Below are positions 7,587 through 15,793 of a stretch of DNA of 58,306 nt, one piece after another (the stretch's first letter is position 1; each line of letters starts with the position of its first letter). Made by a program: the position numbers and the translations under genes. The notes below the pieces were generated by a model. The model saw only the letters and a program-made list of their open reading frames with translations. It searched no databases and was not told where the DNA came from. Source of the stretch: Bog-756 sp035534835 (GTDB lineage Bacteria; Actinomycetota; Acidimicrobiia; Acidimicrobiales; RAAP-2). The DNA is taken from assembly GCA_035534835.1 (NCBI GenBank), contig DATLRE010000005.1, forward strand, positions 1 to 58,306. The letters run 5' to 3'.

Positions 7587-8418
7587 GGAGCCCTCCTTGA
7601 GTGTTGATGGGTACGGGTGGGTGGTAGTCGATTGGGTCTCCGCGCCCGCCGTCCGAATTGACGACGGCACCGTTGACGAACGGCGAAAGTGCGGGCGAAG
7701 CCAGGAAGACGAACGGTCCAGCCTGGTCGTTCGGCGCGGCCGCCTGTCCGAGGAGGTTGCCGGCGGCCAGGCGCTGCGTGCGGCCGGGGACGTCCTCCAC
7801 GGTCCGCACCTCGCCGAGCGAGGCCAGACCGCTCAGCGAGGTGCGGACCGTCCCACCCGGTGCCACGCCGTTCACCCGGACGTCGGGGGCGAGCTCGCGA
7901 GCCAGGTGGGCGACGAGCCCCCGTCCGGCCCACTTGCTGGCCCCGTACAGGACTCCTGCCCCCTCTGGGTGGAAGGCGGAGCTCGACAACGTGAGGATGA
8001 CCGATCCGTGCTGTCGCCGCAGTTCTCCGGCGGCGGCACGGACAGCGAGCACCATGCTCTTCACGTTGACGGCGAAGATCTCGTCGAACGCTGCCGACAG
8101 TTCGGTCGGGGCCAGGGATTCGATGGGCGCATGGAAGTCGAAACGACCGGCACAGCACACGAGGGTGTCGATCGCTCCGAAGGCACCGACGGTGGCATCC
8201 ACCAGGGCAGCAGTGGCCGAGGGCTCGCTGGCGTCCCCCGTGACGGTGATTACGGCCGCCGGGCGGTCGGATGCCAAGTCGTCGAGCGGACTGGTGTCGA
8301 GATCGAGGACGGCGACACGCGCCCCTTCCTCGACGAACCGGTCGACCACGCCCCGGCCGATGCCGGTGGCCCCTCCGACAACCGCGGCGACCGAGCCGTC
8401 GAGCAGGCACCGGCTCAC
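7570..8418 (-). CDS. SDR-family dehydrogenase, likely cis-dihydrodiol dehydrogenase
   Basis: The 282-residue protein is a classical short-chain dehydrogenase with the cofactor motif GGATGIG near residue 14, the active-site Ser in LTLSSSAF and YxxxK as YGASK, and a C-terminal FLASPALSPFVNGAVVNSDGG. Following a ring-hydroxylating dioxygenase, the natural role is oxidation of a cis-dihydrodiol back to an aromatic diol with NAD+. GTG 8418 forms a GTGA overlap with the small gene before it; the longer open frame upstream would overlap that gene completely. Substrate specificity is inferred from position only. Confidence 0.88.
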   Translation of the reverse strand: MSRCLLDGSVAAVVGGATGIGRGVVDRFVEEGARVAVLDLDTSPLDDLASDRPAAVITVTGDASEPSATAALVDATVGAFGAIDTLVCCAGRFDFHAPIESLAPTELSAAFDEIFAVNVKSMVLAVRAAAGELRRQHGSVILTLSSSAFHPEGAGVLYGASKWAGRGLVAHLARELAPDVRVNGVAPGGTVRTSLSGLASLGEVRTVEDVPGRTQRLAAGNLLGQAAAPNDQAGPFVFLASPALSPFVNGAVVNSDGGRGDPIDYHPPVPINTQGGLRAGGS

Positions 8419-8675
8419 CGGGGGGAGTCCGTGACGGTGGGTGAGGGCCCGAACGGTTCCTCTAGCAGGGACGAGAACACCTCGGGTGCCTGCCACGTGA
8501 GGGACTCCAGCTGCAACGCGTCCAGGCGCACGCGAAGGCCCAGGCGGGGTGAGCTCACTTCGAGGCGGACCCCGTTGTGGGTAGAGACCCGCTGCAAGGT
8601 GACCTCAGCGAACTCGTTTGCCACCGTCACCGGTGCCGCGTCCGAACAGGTCTCGGAGGTACTCACGTCGGTCAT
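8415..8675 (-). CDS. Small protein of ring-hydroxylating dioxygenase operons
   Basis: The 86-residue product has no signal peptide or membrane segment. Its centre (VANEFAEVTLQRVSTHNGVRLEVSSPRLG, read in two parts) and the following LDALQLESLTWQ resemble small proteins next to actinobacterial aromatic dioxygenases, some of which I recall being labelled 'dihydrodiol dehydrogenase' despite lacking any dehydrogenase fold. It overlaps the dioxygenase beta subunit (ATGA) and the SDR (GTGA), so its stoichiometry is probably tied to theirs. The function is unknown; an accessory or assembly role is a guess. Confidence 0.75.
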   Translation of the reverse strand: MTDVSTSETCSDAAPVTVANEFAEVTLQRVSTHNGVRLEVSSPRLGLRVRLDALQLESLTWQAPEVFSSLLEEPFGPSPTVTDSPR

Positions 8676-9223
8676 AGGAACACGGACAGACTGTTGCCCG
8701 TGAGGTTGCTCTGGTCGACCGCCATCCACCGACGGTGAATGCGGAACGAGTCGCCGAGGGGTACCAGTTCGTCGCGCCGATCAGCCGAGTAGAGGTCGTG
8801 GGTGGGCTCGTCTCCCCGGTTCCGGTACACGAGGACGTTGGAACGGACCTCGAGCGCTCCGTCCTCCCCGGTACTGATGACCCGGACGTTGGAGACGAAA
8901 TGGCGGGTCCGGGAGGGTGGCTGCTCGGCCCAGGCGTACTCGGACAGCAGCCGCTGCACACGGATGGCAAGGGTCTCCTTGGAGTCCCAGAACATGCGCC
9001 CACGATCTGAGAGCTGCGAGCCGGCCTGCGCCTCCCGGGTGACACGGAGGGGAACCTCGTAGGTGGCGTCGTCGGCGAAGAGTTCAAGCCACGCCTCGAA
9101 TCGTCGATCGTCGACCAGCTCGGCCTCGAGGAACAGGAAGCGCTCGACCATGGCGACCAGGGAACGGTCGCCGGCCCCGGGGTCCTTCGCCGACGGGTCG
9201 GAGGCGGTAACGCTGGGGGTCAT
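8672..9223 (-). CDS. Aromatic-ring-hydroxylating dioxygenase, beta subunit
   Basis: The 183-residue protein has the SnoaL/NTF2-like fold pattern of dioxygenase small subunits: VERFLFLEAELVDDRRFEAWLELFADDATYEVP early, the RTRHFVSNVRV strand and a conserved end FRIHRRWMAVDQSNLTGNSLSVFL (read in parts). The subunit has no metal site and supports the alpha subunit in an alpha3beta3 complex. ATG 9223 overlaps the alpha subunit stop (ATGA) and its own stop overlaps the next gene (ATGA). No ferredoxin or reductase gene lies nearby, so electrons must come from proteins encoded elsewhere. Confidence 0.93.
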   Translation of the reverse strand: MTPSVTASDPSAKDPGAGDRSLVAMVERFLFLEAELVDDRRFEAWLELFADDATYEVPLRVTREAQAGSQLSDRGRMFWDSKETLAIRVQRLLSEYAWAEQPPSRTRHFVSNVRVISTGEDGALEVRSNVLVYRNRGDEPTHDLYSADRRDELVPLGDSFRIHRRWMAVDQSNLTGNSLSVFL

Positions 9224-10536
9224 GGCTGCTCCAGGAGGTCGAACCAGGTCTGCCACAGGTTGCGGAAGTTGGTCTCGGTCACATAGGGCTGGACGGCGAC
9301 GCCTGGACCGGGGAAATCGGGCAGTGGCTCGTGGCCCAGACCCATCAGGTACGGGAAGGAGACGTCCCGGCTCAGCGGCGAGCCGGCCATGCGGGTCACC
9401 CGCGACCAATTGTCGAAGTCGTCCTGTTCGAACATCCCGGCATGGCCGAACGCCAACGTATAGGCGCGGTAGGCCTCGCGTTTGTACTCATCGGAGGCGT
9501 CGGTGGGGACGAGGCACCAAGACAGCATCTGCATGCGCCCGACCCCAATGGGCTGCCACAGGCGCATGGTGCAAAAGCGCAGCCCGGGCTCGCCCGGTAC
9601 CGTGCTGAAGGGCTGGATCAGCAAGGAGAGGTTGGGGAACACGGTCCCGACTGCCGTCCGGGTCTCACGGAAGATCGACAGCTGCTCTTCGGTGAGCTGC
9701 TGTTCCATCAGGGCGACGACGTCGTCGGGATACCCGAAGAACGGTGGCATGCCCGGGGTCCGACCGAGCCCGATCCCGTGCCCCTTGCCCGGAATATGCA
9801 CGGCGTAGCCGGCGGCATGCGTCGATGCCGAGGAGGCGTAGTAACCGAGCTGGAACCCGAATTGGTGGGCCACGGGCGTGTGGTAGCCGTCGCCCGCGAA
9901 GTTCTCGGCACAGATCTTCCAGTCGACGTCGGCCACCCATCGGTCCGGCGGCGCATAGGCCTCAGTACCGTTGGGCCCCGGACGCAGGTACAGGTCGAGA
10001 TAGAACTGGAACCCGCCCAGGTATTCGTCGAGCGACGGAGCGTCCGGATCGATGCACCCGAACACGAGCCCGGCGTACGTCTCCGTGCGAACGGGGAGCA
10101 GTCCCCAGTCATCCCGATCGAATGTCTTGTCGTAGACCGTCCGGATCTGGGGCACGCCGATAAGCTGACCGGTATTGGTGTAGGTCCATCCGTGGTACGA
10201 GCAGCGGAAATGCGATGCATTTCCCTCCGATGCCTTGCAGACCTGATTGCCGCGATGGCGGCACATGTTGAGGAAGCATCCGATATCGCCCGATTCGCTC
10301 CGGGCCACGATGACCGAATTGCCCGCCAGGCTGCGGAGCACGTAGTCGCCGGGATCGGGCAGTTCGCTCTCGTGGGCGAGGAACAACCACACCCGGCTGA
10401 AGACGCGCTCCTGCTCGAGATCGAACACCACGGGCGAGTTGAAGATCTCCGCCGGCAGGCGGCCGGCCGGCAAGTCGGACCTCACCCGGTCCAACAGGCG
10501 CTCCCTCTCCTCGGAACGCTCCGATGTCCGTGTCAT
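9220..10536 (-). CDS. Rieske aromatic-ring-hydroxylating dioxygenase, alpha subunit
   Basis: The 438-residue catalytic subunit binds a Rieske [2Fe-2S] cluster through C92-x-H94 and C112-x2-H115 (MCRHRG and RCSYHGW). The mononuclear iron site follows with D216, H219 and H224 in ENFAGDGYHTPVAHQ, spaced exactly as in naphthalene dioxygenase (D205, H208, H213). It would add O2 across an aromatic double bond to give a cis-dihydrodiol, or dihydroxylate angularly. It is coupled by ATGA on both sides, to the LigB-like gene and to the beta subunit. The N-terminal region lacks any clue to substrate. Confidence 0.95.
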   Translation of the reverse strand: MTRTSERSEERERLLDRVRSDLPAGRLPAEIFNSPVVFDLEQERVFSRVWLFLAHESELPDPGDYVLRSLAGNSVIVARSESGDIGCFLNMCRHRGNQVCKASEGNASHFRCSYHGWTYTNTGQLIGVPQIRTVYDKTFDRDDWGLLPVRTETYAGLVFGCIDPDAPSLDEYLGGFQFYLDLYLRPGPNGTEAYAPPDRWVADVDWKICAENFAGDGYHTPVAHQFGFQLGYYASSASTHAAGYAVHIPGKGHGIGLGRTPGMPPFFGYPDDVVALMEQQLTEEQLSIFRETRTAVGTVFPNLSLLIQPFSTVPGEPGLRFCTMRLWQPIGVGRMQMLSWCLVPTDASDEYKREAYRAYTLAFGHAGMFEQDDFDNWSRVTRMAGSPLSRDVSFPYLMGLGHEPLPDFPGPGVAVQPYVTETNFRNLWQTWFDLLEQP

Positions 10537-11396
10537 CGCACCCCTTCTGGATCAGCCGTGTCGAGGTCTGCTCGGACGATGGATGTCCCGGTGAGCCACG
10601 CAGGGACCGCCTCGTATGCCAGGGTGCGGTACGGCGATGCACCGGTGGCACCGGCAACGACCAGCCAGGACCGGATCTCATGGGCCCCGTTGCCGGACCG
10701 ATCGATGTCCTCGTCGGTGAGGTCGAGAAGCTCGTCCGCCCGCCCCTGCTCGAACGCGTCCAGGACCCGCCGGTCGAAGTCGGGGTCGATCTGGCCCGCT
10801 CCGGGCAGCCCCACCCAGTGAGACAACCCGCCCGTGCCCAGGACCATCACCCGTTCGGCCACGTGCTGGTCGGAGATGATCTCGGCCAGGGCGGTCCCGA
10901 GGGCATGGCAACGTCGCAACGAAGGGTACGGGGGATGGACGCTGTTCACCACGATGGGGACGACTGGGACCTGCGCCCCGGTGTCGAGGAGGGTCAAGGG
11001 AACGGAGAATCCTTCGTCGAAGCCGTACGCGCCGGCCATCAACGACGGATCGAAGTCTCGACGGAGAAGACCCTCGTACAGGACTTCTCCCAGCCGCTCG
11101 TGTCCCGGATATTGGATGCGCGGAATTCTCAAGAATCGAGAGAATGCATCCGAAGCGGGCAGCGGGTACTCCCGCGCACTTCCCACGGAGAATGCCGGGA
11201 AGTTGGACAGGAACAAGTTGGTGAAGTGCTCCGACGAGACGGCCACGATGGCATCGAGGTCGCTGGCCGCGGCACCGGTCGCCAGCTCGGCGAATCCGCC
11301 GAGCACGTGCCCGGCCGCGGCGGGGTCCGCCCGCTCCGGAAACCCAGTGATGCCCGGTGAGTGAGACGTGCACGCCGCCAACACGATCGATCCCAT
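10533..11396 (-). CDS. LigB/MhpB-like class III extradiol ring-cleavage dioxygenase
   Basis: The 287-residue protein carries the non-haem Fe(II) ligands H12 (CTSHSPG) and H57 (SSEHF) of the LigB superfamily, the GGLSHW segment and an NGAHEIRSW segment seen in 2,3-dihydroxyphenylpropionate dioxygenase (MhpB) and relatives. It should cleave an aromatic diol next to the hydroxyls. It starts in ATGA overlap with the LigA-like gene and ends in ATGA overlap with the Rieske alpha subunit. Ring cleavage coded before ring hydroxylation is unusual gene order but does not alter the chemistry. Confidence 0.93.
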   Translation of the reverse strand: MGSIVLAACTSHSPGITGFPERADPAAAGHVLGGFAELATGAAASDLDAIVAVSSEHFTNLFLSNFPAFSVGSAREYPLPASDAFSRFLRIPRIQYPGHERLGEVLYEGLLRRDFDPSLMAGAYGFDEGFSVPLTLLDTGAQVPVVPIVVNSVHPPYPSLRRCHALGTALAEIISDQHVAERVMVLGTGGLSHWVGLPGAGQIDPDFDRRVLDAFEQGRADELLDLTDEDIDRSGNGAHEIRSWLVVAGATGASPYRTLAYEAVPAWLTGTSIVRADLDTADPEGVR

Positions 11397-11677
11397 CAGT
11401 CGGTCCGCTGGCGTGTTGCGGCACCGGGGGAGCGCAGCGCCGCATAGTAGTCGTCACGGGAGACGCCGAGCTCGAGCGCACCGAAGTACAGCAGCAGCGG
11501 GTTCACGCCGAGCGCCAACAGTGTGGAGAAATCACCGTGCTGCATGGCCGTGCGCTCGGAGTCGTCGAGGCCGTATTCGCTCATCGTGGCGGTTCGGTTA
11601 CTGGTCATACGTTCGACCACGTCCGGATCATGGCGGAGATCCCAAAGGAGGCGTTGCAACTCGAAATGTTCTGACAT
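11396..11677 (-). CDS. LigA-like small subunit of an extradiol dioxygenase
   Basis: The 93-residue all-helical protein matches protocatechuate 4,5-dioxygenase alpha (LigA) subunits: FELQRLLWDLRHDP at the start, YGLDDSERTAMQHGDFSTLLALG in the middle (read in parts) and NPLLLYFGALELG. LigA subunits pack against LigB and close its active site. ATG 11677 has GGGAGGG just upstream and is the first start of the twelve-gene run, so it probably lies closest to the promoter. Its stop overlaps the LigB-like start (ATGA), supporting a one-to-one complex. Confidence 0.9.
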   Translation of the reverse strand: MSEHFELQRLLWDLRHDPDVVERMTSNRTATMSEYGLDDSERTAMQHGDFSTLLALGVNPLLLYFGALELGVSRDDYYAALRSPGAATRQRTD

Positions 11678-11730
11678 GCCCTCCCTTTCCGTGATGAGGC
11701 GCCGACGCGGGGATCCCGACCGGTAGAGTC

Positions 11731-11864
11731 GGAACAGGTACCCTTGGAAGCCAAGTCCGTCTGAGGGGCGCTGGCTATTCCCCGAACGGGTACATTGCGG
11801 ACCAGGTTCCATGAGGGGCAATCGGCAGAGAGCCGACGCCCATTGTCACCTGTTCGGGTACATT
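11731..11864. promoter_or_regulatory. Direct repeats in the divergent control region
   Basis: The 292-nt space between the catabolic operon and the importer contains the exact decamer CGGGTACATT at 11787-11796 and 11855-11864, 68 nt apart, and a weaker relative, CAGGTACCCTTGG, near 11735. All lie on the same strand and two are preceded by AAC or TTC. Spacing and placement fit operator sites for a regulator such as the GAF-LuxR protein encoded at 17539-18717. No convincing -35/-10 pair was identified for either direction. Confidence 0.4.
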
Positions 11865-11969
11865 TGGCCCTTACCCCTAGCAACCGGGTAGTGGGTCGGT
11901 CAACCTTCACTTCACCAAGTCCCCCGCCAGCGGCTCAGCCGTCGGGAGACCCGAGTGGAGGAGGGTATA

Positions 11970-13076
11970 TTGCGAACCACCGAGGCAAGGAACGGGGCCC
12001 GCCGCCCGGCCATCGCATTGGCGACAATGGCGGTCGGCCTACTGCTCGCAGCGTGTTCGAGTTCGGCCGGTAGCAGCTCGACCACCTCGACCGGAGCGCC
12101 CAACTCGGGAAGCTCGGGGGCGAAGACCGGCTTCACCATCGGATTCTCCAATCCGCAGGGGACCCAACCGGCCCTGGACGTGTTCCAGCAGGCGCTGACC
12201 TCGGCTGCCGGACGTGAGGGGATCAAGGTCACCTCGCTCAACGCCGGCCTCTCGGTCAACAGCCAGGTGTCGGACATCCAGCAGTTCATCAACGAGAAGG
12301 TGAAGGCCATCGTGGTGTTCCCGTTGGCCGGTCCACCGCTCGTCCCCGTCCTCACCGCAGCTCGCAAGGCGGGGATCGCCGTGCTGGGGTACAACGCCGT
12401 CACCACCGACGCCGCGTCGGCCTCGGCGCTCTACCCCTTCAGCGCCGACATCAATCAGGGCCTCATCCACCAGGGTGCGACGCTGGCGGCAGCATTTGTA
12501 GTCAAGCAGCTGCACGGCAAAGGAAACGTGCTCGGCGTGGGTATCGCGGCACCGGTGCCCTCGCTCCACGCGTTCATGAGCGCGGAGCAGACAGCGGTCA
12601 CGTCGGGCAATCCGGGGATCACCTGGCTCGAGACCGTGGCCGACCAGACCGATGACATCACAGGGGCGGCCGCTCCGGTTGCCGATGCGCTGACCAAGTA
12701 CGGCAATAAAGTCGATGCCGTCATGGCCTACTTCGACGGTGCCGCCATCGGGGCCGCTCAGTCGCTCAAGGCGGCTGGAGTCCACGCAGTCGTGGTCGGT
12801 CAGCAGGGCAACAGTGACGGTATCGCCGCTATCAAGAGCGGCGAGATCGCCGCCACCATCAACGAGATGCCGTACGAACAGGCGGTCATCGCCCTGGCCA
12901 TGGTCAAGGACCTGGTGGCGGGTAAGTCCCTGCCGCTGGTCGTGCATCCACCGGTCCAGCTGGTGACCAAGGCGAACCTGGGACAGTACGTCCCCTGGGC
13001 CACCGGCTTGGCGGAGGTGGCGTCGGGGAAGCTGAAGCCACCGACCACCCTGTCGGCCAATCCCACCGCCGGGTGA
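11970..13076 (+). CDS. ABC importer substrate-binding lipoprotein (RbsB-like)
   Basis: The product (about 368 residues) has a lipoprotein signal: an Arg-rich start, a hydrophobic stretch and the lipobox LLAAC, followed by a Ser/Thr/Gly-rich linker. The mature part is a sugar-type periplasmic binding fold (FTIGFSNPQGTQPALDVFQQAL, read in parts; later VVVGQQGNSDGIAAIKSGEI). TTG at 11970 is preferred because GGAGGAGGG lies 4 nt upstream; GTG 11955 in frame would place that Shine-Dalgarno site inside the gene. It delivers substrate to the ATPase and permease that follow. The ligand is unknown and, given the neighbours, may be aromatic or a glycoside. Confidence 0.9.
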   Translation: MRTTEARNGARRPAIALATMAVGLLLAACSSSAGSSSTTSTGAPNSGSSGAKTGFTIGFSNPQGTQPALDVFQQALTSAAGREGIKVTSLNAGLSVNSQVSDIQQFINEKVKAIVVFPLAGPPLVPVLTAARKAGIAVLGYNAVTTDAASASALYPFSADINQGLIHQGATLAAAFVVKQLHGKGNVLGVGIAAPVPSLHAFMSAEQTAVTSGNPGITWLETVADQTDDITGAAAPVADALTKYGNKVDAVMAYFDGAAIGAAQSLKAAGVHAVVVGQQGNSDGIAAIKSGEIAATINEMPYEQAVIALAMVKDLVAGKSLPLVVHPPVQLVTKANLGQYVPWATGLAEVASGKLKPPTTLSANPTAG

Positions 13077-13128
13077 GCGGAGGGGCGTTCGTGGCCGCGC
13101 CAGCGATACGGCGAACGGTCCTGCGGTC

Positions 13129-14715
13129 GTGACCGCTGCCGCCGCCGTGTCGCTGGTCGGCATCACCAAGGAGTTCCGGGGGACACCGGTCCTACGCTCC
13201 GTCGACTTCGAGCTGGTGGCGGGCGAGGTGCATGCGTTGGTAGGCGCCAACGGCTCCGGCAAGTCGACGCTCATGAAGATCGTCTACGGGGTGCACCGGC
13301 CTTCCGCCGGGGCCATGCGGGTCCGTGGTGAGCCCATCCACCTGCGCAGTCCGCGACATGCGCTGCGCACCGGTATTGCAGCCGTGCCCCAGGAGCTCCC
13401 CTTGGTCGGAACCATCACCGTGGCCGAGAACGTGTTCTTCGGGGATCTCCCCTGCCGTCGGGGGCTCGTCGATTGGGGGACGCTACGACGGCGGGCTGCC
13501 GAGGTGCTGACCGTCATCGACCCGGATGGACGGATCGATCCGGACCAGTTGGTGCAGACAGTCGACCTTGCCGGCCAGCAGCTCGTCTCCATCGCCCGCG
13601 CCTTGGCCCAGGGTGCCGACATTCTCGTCTTCGACGAGCCCACCAGCTCCCTCGACGCCGACGCGGCGGCGCGGCTGTTCGACGTCATCGAACGTCTCCG
13701 TGACGATGGTCGGGCCATCGCCTTCATCTCCCAGAGGCTCGATGACATCTTCGCCATCGCCACCCGAGTCTCGGTGCTGCGTGATGGAGCGATTGTCGCT
13801 CGTCTCCCGATCTCCGAGACCAGCTCTGCCCGCATCGCCGAACTGATGGTGGGGCATGCCCCCGTGAACCCGTCTCGTCGGGTCCAGATCTCCTCGGGCC
13901 CCGAGATCAAGGATCCGGTCCTGGCCGTCGAGCACCTGAGCGTCGGCCATGTCCAAAACCTATCCTTCCATGTCGGCCGTGGCGAAGTGGTGGGTCTTGC
14001 CGGTCTGCCCGGCGCAGGACTCGAAGAAGTGCTCGGGGCGCTGTACGGACGCCGCCGGCCCACGGCAGGGACGGTGACGTTCCTCGGTCGGGAGATGACC
14101 AGGTGGCCGACGAGACGTCGCGTCGGTGCCGGTGTCGCCTACGTCTCGGGGGACCGCCGGGGGGAGGGGCTGGTTATGGCCCAAACCGTCGCCTTCAACC
14201 TGGCGATGGTCCTGAACAACCGCCCGAGGTTGTCGTGGATCTCGCACCGCGGGCAACGTCACGCCATCGACGGGGTCATGGCCGAGCTCCGGGTGACGCC
14301 ACCCGCGCCCGATGCCCAGGTCTCCATGCTCTCGGGAGGGAACCAGCAGAAGGTGGTGGTCGGGCGTTGGCTGCTGGCCGATGCTCGGTTCTGGATCCTC
14401 AACGACCCGACCCGCGGGGTAGACATCCACGCTCGTAACGACATCCATCGGCTCATTCGTGCTCGCGTGTCGGCCCAGGGCGGCGCCCTGATGACCTCCT
14501 CGGACGTACGCGAGCTGCTCGAAGTCTGCGATCGCGTCCTGGTCCTGTCGCGGGGCGTGCTGGTGGCTGAGCTCGAGCCGGCGCACTCCTCCGAGCACCA
14601 GGTCCTGGCCCTGGCCGGGGGTGCGGGTACCGGATCCGATGCCCCCCGCCGTCCGATGGCCTTCGACGATGACGGTTCGGTCCCCAATGATCCCGACAAG
14701 CACGGAGCCCGCTGA
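13129..14715 (+). CDS. Sugar-type ABC importer ATPase with two ABC domains (RbsA-like)
   Basis: The 528-residue protein contains two fused ATPase domains. The first has an intact Walker A (GANGSGKST), a degenerate signature (LAGQQLVSIARAL) and Walker B ILVFDEPTS. The second has a degenerate Walker A (GLPGAGLEE), the signature LSGGNQQKVVVGRWL and NDPTRGVD. That asymmetry is normal for RbsA, MglA and XylG proteins. It powers import through the membrane partner encoded next. The start is GTG 13129, 52 nt after the binding-protein stop. Confidence 0.93.
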   Translation: MTAAAAVSLVGITKEFRGTPVLRSVDFELVAGEVHALVGANGSGKSTLMKIVYGVHRPSAGAMRVRGEPIHLRSPRHALRTGIAAVPQELPLVGTITVAENVFFGDLPCRRGLVDWGTLRRRAAEVLTVIDPDGRIDPDQLVQTVDLAGQQLVSIARALAQGADILVFDEPTSSLDADAAARLFDVIERLRDDGRAIAFISQRLDDIFAIATRVSVLRDGAIVARLPISETSSARIAELMVGHAPVNPSRRVQISSGPEIKDPVLAVEHLSVGHVQNLSFHVGRGEVVGLAGLPGAGLEEVLGALYGRRRPTAGTVTFLGREMTRWPTRRRVGAGVAYVSGDRRGEGLVMAQTVAFNLAMVLNNRPRLSWISHRGQRHAIDGVMAELRVTPPAPDAQVSMLSGGNQQKVVVGRWLLADARFWILNDPTRGVDIHARNDIHRLIRARVSAQGGALMTSSDVRELLEVCDRVLVLSRGVLVAELEPAHSSEHQVLALAGGAGTGSDAPRRPMAFDDDGSVPNDPDKHGAR

Positions 14716-14718
14716 ACC

Positions 14719-15765
14719 ATGTCCTTGCCCTTCACTACGCGCCCACCGATCGAGACAGCGAGGGAAGGGCAGGCGGCCTTGCCGCTGGACCGCAGCCCCG
14801 GGCGCTGGCAGGGGGCGCGATGGGTGCATGCCCGCGTCCGGAACTTCCTCGGAGCGGCGATCGCGCTGGTCATCCTGGTCGTGCTGCTGGGCACGACCGA
14901 ATCGACGTTCCTGACCGTCGGGAATCTGAAGAATGTCCTGATCACCAACAGCTCGCTGATGATCGTCTCCGTGGGGATGACCTTTGTGCTGATCTCTGCC
15001 GGGTTCGATCTGTCCATCGGGGCGATGATGGCCGTGTCCGAGGAGCTGCTCTACGAGTTCCTCCGGGCGGGAGTGCCAGCCATCGGTGCCGTTGCCTTGG
15101 CGCTGGTGGCCGGCTTCCTTATCGGAGCGTTGATCAACGGGGTCCTGGTCGGAGTGCTCGGCATCAACTTCTTCGTGGCCACGTTGGGCACCATGACGCT
15201 CCTGTACGGCCTGGTGGACGTCATCACCAACGGTGCCAGCCAGACCATCCAGTCCTCGACGCTCAACCGCATCGGGAACGGCACGCTGTGGGGGATCCCC
15301 ATGCCGATCCTGTTCATGGTGGTCATCGTCGTCCTGGGGGGCGTCACGCTTCGCTGGACCCCCTACGGGCGATCGATCTACGGAGCGGGCGGGAACCGCG
15401 AGGCAGCGCGCCTGGCCGGCATTCCCGTCCCCTTCGTCATCATGTCCGTGTACGGGATCGCCGGACTGTGCGGTGCGTTGGCCGGCGTGGTGAACGCCTC
15501 CCGCCTGGCCGCAGCCACACCGACGGACGGCTCGTCGATTGCGTTGATCAGCGGAGCGGCCGTCTTGCTCGGAGGCACGAGCCTCTTCGGCGGAACCGGT
15601 GGGATTTCCGGCACGGTGGTCGGGGTGGCGGTAATCGGGGTTCTGGGCAACGGGGTGAACCTTCTCGGTGTCTCCAACTTCTGGCAGGACGTGGTGACCG
15701 GTGCGGTACTGATCGGAGCGATCCTGCTCGACCGGCTGCAACGCCGAGGCCAGGTCTTGCATTGA
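14719..15765 (+). CDS. Sugar-type ABC importer permease (RbsC-like)
   Basis: The 348-residue membrane protein has about nine to ten hydrophobic segments and the BPD_transp_2 family landmarks ISAGFDLSIGAMM, the LGTMTLLYGL helix and the EAA-like loop YGRSIYGAGGNREAARLAGI. The approximately 40-residue polar N-terminus is longer than in RbsC. ATG 14719 lies 3 nt after the ATPase stop, so the genes are coupled. It forms the channel for the substrate brought by the lipoprotein. Confidence 0.93.
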   Translation: MSLPFTTRPPIETAREGQAALPLDRSPGRWQGARWVHARVRNFLGAAIALVILVVLLGTTESTFLTVGNLKNVLITNSSLMIVSVGMTFVLISAGFDLSIGAMMAVSEELLYEFLRAGVPAIGAVALALVAGFLIGALINGVLVGVLGINFFVATLGTMTLLYGLVDVITNGASQTIQSSTLNRIGNGTLWGIPMPILFMVVIVVLGGVTLRWTPYGRSIYGAGGNREAARLAGIPVPFVIMSVYGIAGLCGALAGVVNASRLAAATPTDGSSIALISGAAVLLGGTSLFGGTGGISGTVVGVAVIGVLGNGVNLLGVSNFWQDVVTGAVLIGAILLDRLQRRGQVLH

Positions 15766-15793
15766 CGGGCCGACTGCCCGCCTGGGACCGAGC

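Noticed and set aside
11723..11728. TAGAGT as a -10 for the importer operon
   Set aside because: It would give a 230-nt leader and is placed among the direct repeats; the same bases could be chance.
13960..15762. 600-codon minus-strand open frame opposite the ABC importer
   Set aside because: Antisense shadow of the ATPase and permease genes, with no family signature.
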